From: an uncultured Prevotellaceae bacterium
GTDB taxonomy: Bacteria; Bacteroidota; Bacteroidia; Bacteroidales; Bacteroidaceae
DNA: 64,000 nucleotides
Reading direction: 5' to 3'
NCBI GenBank assembly: GCA_900321965.1
Contig: ONYA01000007.1
Location: 1-64,000, forward strand
Shown here: positions 60,852 through 64,000 of the stretch, in pieces
Numbering within the stretch: position 1 is the stretch's first letter
Layout: every line of letters begins with the position of its first letter
The notes under the pieces: generated by a model
What the model was told of the DNA's origin: nothing
Seen by the model: the letters and a program-made list of their open reading frames with translations, nothing else
Database searches by the model: none
Made by a program: the position numbers and the translations under genes

Positions 60852-62183
60852 ATGTTAGCTAACGTCAATCAGCGCACGCTCCTCATCCTCAAGAACATCG
60901 TGGCTTCGGCTGTGGTGAAAGGGTGGTCGGCTTTGGTGGTTTTACTCATGGTGCCACTGACGCTGAAGATGCTTGGTGCCTACAGCAACGGTGTCTGGCT
61001 GACGATTAGCGGCATACTGATCTGGATTGACTTTATGGATATTGGCCTGGGCAACGGACTGCGCAACACTGTTGCCAAGTTTGTGGCATTGGGCGACACC
61101 AAAAAGGTACGCATGGCCGTATCATCTACCTTCTTCATTCTGACACTCATCATCATCCCCCTGCTGCTGCTCTTCTGCACCTTTATCCAGCTGACCGACA
61201 TCTACAGTCTTTTGGGTGTCGACCCCACAGTGGTGCCTAAGCTTGATGTCATACTGACGGTGGCATTGACACTGACCAGCATCACCTTCATACTCAAGGC
61301 CATTGGCAACCTGTATATGGGACTACAGCTACCGGCTGTCAGTAATCTGATTATGTGTTTGGGACAGACACTGGCATTGGCGGTCACTTTTCTAGCTTAT
61401 ACGCTGGGCTGCCGCTCGTTGATGTATGTCGTGTTTATCAACACCCTGTCACCGCTTATCGTTTGGAGTATCTTTTATCCCTACACTTTCTTCTTCCGCT
61501 ATCCGCAGTACAGACCGTCGTTTAGATTTATTGACAAGCATATGTCGCGCCAGTTGTGCAGCCAAGGCGTCAAGTTCTTTGTCCTGCAGATATTCAGCGT
61601 CGTGCTCTTTGCCTCAGTCAACGTTATCATCAGTAAGCTCTTCTCACCGTCAGAGGTGACACCTTACCAAATAGCCTACCGCTATTTCAGTCTTGTACTG
61701 GTAGCGTTCAACATCATAGCCATGCCCTTCTGGAATGCCACTACCGATGCATATAGCCGAGGGGATATGACATGGATTAGAAACGCATCGCGTAAGCTGG
61801 ATATAGTGGTGATGGTTTCTTTGGCCATTCTGGTGGTTATGGTCCTGCTGTCCGGATTCGTATATGACATCTGGATTGGTGACGAAGTCAAAATACCTGT
61901 CAAACTGTCGGCAGCTATGGCGGCATATATCTTCGTGTTAGTCGTCAGCTTACGCTATTCCTATATTCTGAACGGCGTCAACGCACTACGAATACAACTG
62001 ATCTTCACCATCATCGCCACGGTGGCTTTCGTTCCATTATCATGGTACGCCGGAAACACCTTTAGAGACGTGACAAGCATCGTCTGGGTGATGTGTGTCA
62101 TCAACGTACCCGGTATGGTGGCGAATGCATGGAAGTATTACCAGATTTTCTACAAGAACAAGACAAGTGAAGGTATCGTGTAA
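60852..62183 (+). CDS. Oligosaccharide flippase (Wzx/MATE-like)
   Basis: The 443-residue protein has 12 or more membrane segments and the polysaccharide biosynthesis flippase pattern (NIVASAVVKGWSALVVLLMV, MDIGLGNGLRNTVAKFVALG, FWNATTDAYSRGD). It would move lipid-linked repeat units across the inner membrane. It starts 15 nt after the EpsG-like gene. Confidence 0.88.
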   Translation: MLANVNQRTLLILKNIVASAVVKGWSALVVLLMVPLTLKMLGAYSNGVWLTISGILIWIDFMDIGLGNGLRNTVAKFVALGDTKKVRMAVSSTFFILTLIIIPLLLLFCTFIQLTDIYSLLGVDPTVVPKLDVILTVALTLTSITFILKAIGNLYMGLQLPAVSNLIMCLGQTLALAVTFLAYTLGCRSLMYVVFINTLSPLIVWSIFYPYTFFFRYPQYRPSFRFIDKHMSRQLCSQGVKFFVLQIFSVVLFASVNVIISKLFSPSEVTPYQIAYRYFSLVLVAFNIIAMPFWNATTDAYSRGDMTWIRNASRKLDIVVMVSLAILVVMVLLSGFVYDIWIGDEVKIPVKLSAAMAAYIFVLVVSLRYSYILNGVNALRIQLIFTIIATVAFVPLSWYAGNTFRDVTSIVWVMCVINVPGMVANAWKYYQIFYKNKTSEGIV

Positions 62184-63024
62184 CTCAAGTATTGCCATAC
62201 TGATGGCTACCTATAACGGGGAGAGGTATCTGAGAGAACAGATGGACTCCTTGCTTGTCCAGACCTGCGACGACTGGCACCTCTTCGTGCATGACGACGG
62301 GTCGCAAGACGACACCATCAACATCGTCACTGAATACAAAGAGAAACATCCTGACAAGATAACAATTCTGACATATCCGTCACAGGGCGGAGCCTGCAAG
62401 AATTTCCTCAGTATGCTGGAACGGGTGGACGCCCCTTACTATATGTTCTGCGACCAAGACGACGTGTGGCTGCCGGAAAAGACGGCGCTGTCACTTCAAG
62501 AGATGAAGGTCAGAGAGCAGGAGCAGCCTGAGGCGGGCATCATCATCTGTACCGACCTGACTGTTGTTGCCGAAGACCTAAAGGTTGTCAACCGCTCTAT
62601 GTGGGAGTATCTGAGCAACTATCCTGAATACATCCGGACGTTTCGTGATGCAGGAGCCTCGGCTATCGTCACAGGCTGCGCCATGCTCTTCAATCGCAAG
62701 GCAAAGGAGGCCTGCCTGCCTTATTCTTCGGTAGTGATGATGCACGATTGCTGGGTTTGTCTTTGTTGCTTGAGTCAGCAAGGCCGACTCTACGGCATTC
62801 CCCAGCAGACTATCTACTACCGCCAGCATGGCGACAACAGCCTCGGTGTCGGAGTAGGAGCAGCACAGATAGGTATCGTCTACAGGTTACGCCACTTCAT
62901 CGAGCTTTTCAACTATAACGCCGCCTACTATCGTATGTTGTCTGCCCTTGGATATGGCTCGGTTATCAAATATCTGGCAGCAAAGCTACGCTACAGACGG
63001 CGTATTAAGCGAGGCTACTATTAA
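62167..63024 (+). CDS. Family 2 glycosyltransferase
   Basis: This protein of about 285 residues is a GT2 rhamnosyl- or galactosyltransferase-like enzyme: SIAILMATYNGERYLREQMD, HDDGSQDDT, FCDQDDVWLPEK (the DxD-type site) and the acceptor region TGCAMLFNRKA. I choose GTG 62167 as start, giving MKVSCNSSIAIL and a 17-nt overlap with the flippase gene; no ATG fits better. It adds a sugar to the repeat unit. Confidence 0.85.
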   Translation: MKVSCNSSIAILMATYNGERYLREQMDSLLVQTCDDWHLFVHDDGSQDDTINIVTEYKEKHPDKITILTYPSQGGACKNFLSMLERVDAPYYMFCDQDDVWLPEKTALSLQEMKVREQEQPEAGIIICTDLTVVAEDLKVVNRSMWEYLSNYPEYIRTFRDAGASAIVTGCAMLFNRKAKEACLPYSSVVMMHDCWVCLCCLSQQGRLYGIPQQTIYYRQHGDNSLGVGVGAAQIGIVYRLRHFIELFNYNAAYYRMLSALGYGSVIKYLAAKLRYRRRIKRGYY

Positions 63025-63047
63025 CCGTGAAACAATGACTGAGTGCT

Positions 63048-64000
63048 ATGGAACTGCTTCTTACCTTCGACGACAACTATACCCAACATGCAGGGGTGAC
63101 CATCTGTTCGTTTCTGGCAAACAACCCAGGGGCGCACACAATTCATATCATTTCAGACCGTATCAGCGAAAGCAATCAGGCACTCGTAAATAACATCTGT
63201 GCAGCGTCAGGAAGCACGGTAAACTTCTATTTCGTCAACGAGGCTGACACACGCGACTTCCCCGTAGGGCCAGGTACTATCAACCCTACGCTGACCATTG
63301 CCACCTACTTCAGGCTCTTCATGGCCGACCTGCTGCCCAAAACCATTCGGAAGATACTGTATATTGACTGCGATATCATTATTGACGGCCCGCTCGACGG
63401 TCTGTGGAACACGACGTTCCAAGACGGGAAGTGCATAGCGGCATTGGAAGAGTTGGAGCCGATTAGCTCTGACGGCTGTCGGCGCATGTCCATTCCGCAG
63501 TCGTCCTCCTACTTCAACGCAGGTGTGCTGCTCATTCACTTAGAGCGGTTGCGTGAGTTTTTCTCTGTGGCAAAGGCCAGTGAGTTTATACGCAAGAACC
63601 ATACCCTTATCAGGTATCACGACCAAGACGTGCTGAACGCACTGTTGTATGACAAGAAGCAGTTCTTCGACCTACAATACAATGTGATGGACACCTGTCT
63701 GATACGGCGTGCCACGCTGCCAGCCCGCTACGAGCAGCAGCGTGATGCCCTGCAATCACCAAAGGTCATCCACTACACTGGCTATTTCAAACCGTGGAAC
63801 AGAGAGAGCCGGAATCCGTACACCTATAAATATTACGAATACCTCGCACAGACGCCTTGGAAGGGCTACCAGCCACAAAGCAAGTTTACAGACCAAAAGA
63901 CAAAATGGGTGTTCTATATGAAACACTTGGTCAAGCTGTGTCTCGATACGATACACGTCAGGAACTACCGTTATATCTCGCTACTGATGCTATGCCTCTT
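63048..64000 (+). CDS. Family 8 glycosyltransferase (partial, runs off window)
   Basis: From ATG 63048 the frame stays open to the window end (317 codons). It begins MELLLTFDDNYTQHAGVTI and has the GT8 signature RKILYIDCDIIIDGPLD (DxD for metal-sugar nucleotide), SSSYFNAGVLLIHLERLRE, HDQDVLNALLYDKK and VIHYTGYFKPWN. GT8 enzymes are retaining galactosyl- or glucosyltransferases, here likely for the exopolysaccharide. It begins 23 nt after the GT2 gene. The C-terminus is beyond the window. Confidence 0.88.
   Translation, partial: MELLLTFDDNYTQHAGVTICSFLANNPGAHTIHIISDRISESNQALVNNICAASGSTVNFYFVNEADTRDFPVGPGTINPTLTIATYFRLFMADLLPKTIRKILYIDCDIIIDGPLDGLWNTTFQDGKCIAALEELEPISSDGCRRMSIPQSSSYFNAGVLLIHLERLREFFSVAKASEFIRKNHTLIRYHDQDVLNALLYDKKQFFDLQYNVMDTCLIRRATLPARYEQQRDALQSPKVIHYTGYFKPWNRESRNPYTYKYYEYLAQTPWKGYQPQSKFTDQKTKWVFYMKHLVKLCLDTIHVRNYRYISLLMLCL

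Overview
The window looks like a chromosome segment of a Bacteroidales bacterium, most likely a Prevotellaceae (Prevotella/Segatella-like) species. The evidence is the Bacteroidetes -7 promoter element TAnnTTTG upstream of most genes, the near absence of Shine-Dalgarno sites, family markers (DUF4421, DUF4922, FimB/Mfa2-like, Ccs fusion, hemerythrin-LuxR regulator) and a tmRNA whose tag reads GNNEYALAA. No rRNA, tRNA, integrase, transposase or CRISPR array was seen.

Layout. (1) 1-4110: a lipoprotein, a DUF2023-flavodoxin operon, a truncated methyltransferase and a glutathione peroxidase-nitroreductase fusion. (2) 4111-15950: an AT-rich island. It holds a GTGGTGGAA-type repeat tract, an eight-gene minus-strand operon (14530 to 4805) with the DNA phosphorothioation genes dndC, dndD and dndE plus five further genes (PLD-helicase, a 66-aa protein, a second SMC-like ATPase, a 238-aa protein with a C-terminal HTH, and a protein resembling a stand-alone phosphorothioate-reader domain), then a structured ncRNA of about 250 nt and gene debris. 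(3) 15990-31240: housekeeping and accessory genes (GH3, GNATs, cyclophilin, phosphatase, BASS transporter, M13 peptidase, CDF transporter), with several decayed genes and short palindromic repeats, some lying in frame inside genes. (4) 31240-37845: a hemerythrin-LuxR regulator divergent from a porin-imelysin-diheme cytochrome-CcsBA operon (iron/heme handling). (5) 37866-42388: an SLC13-type transporter and a SpoIIE phosphatase. (6) 42409-47516: an envelope operon rlmN-pdxA-like-bEBP/lptE-TPR-secG. (7) 47592-55552: a GT2-DUF4922-SpoIID fusion with AmpG (cell wall), serine acetyltransferase, a FimB-like lipoprotein and a rhodanese-MBL lipoprotein. (8) 55576-56050: tmRNA. (9) 56093-64000: the start of an exopolysaccharide locus (Wza-like, Wzz, EpsG-like, flippase, GT2, GT8) that runs off the window.

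The most unusual elements are the Dnd operon with a non-DndFGH second half, the ncRNA beside it, palindromic elements inserted in frame in conserved proteins, a sigma-54-type activator ORF that runs without a stop into LptE, a PdxA homologue without its metal-binding histidines, and a promoter motif shared by the flavodoxin and heme/iron operons.
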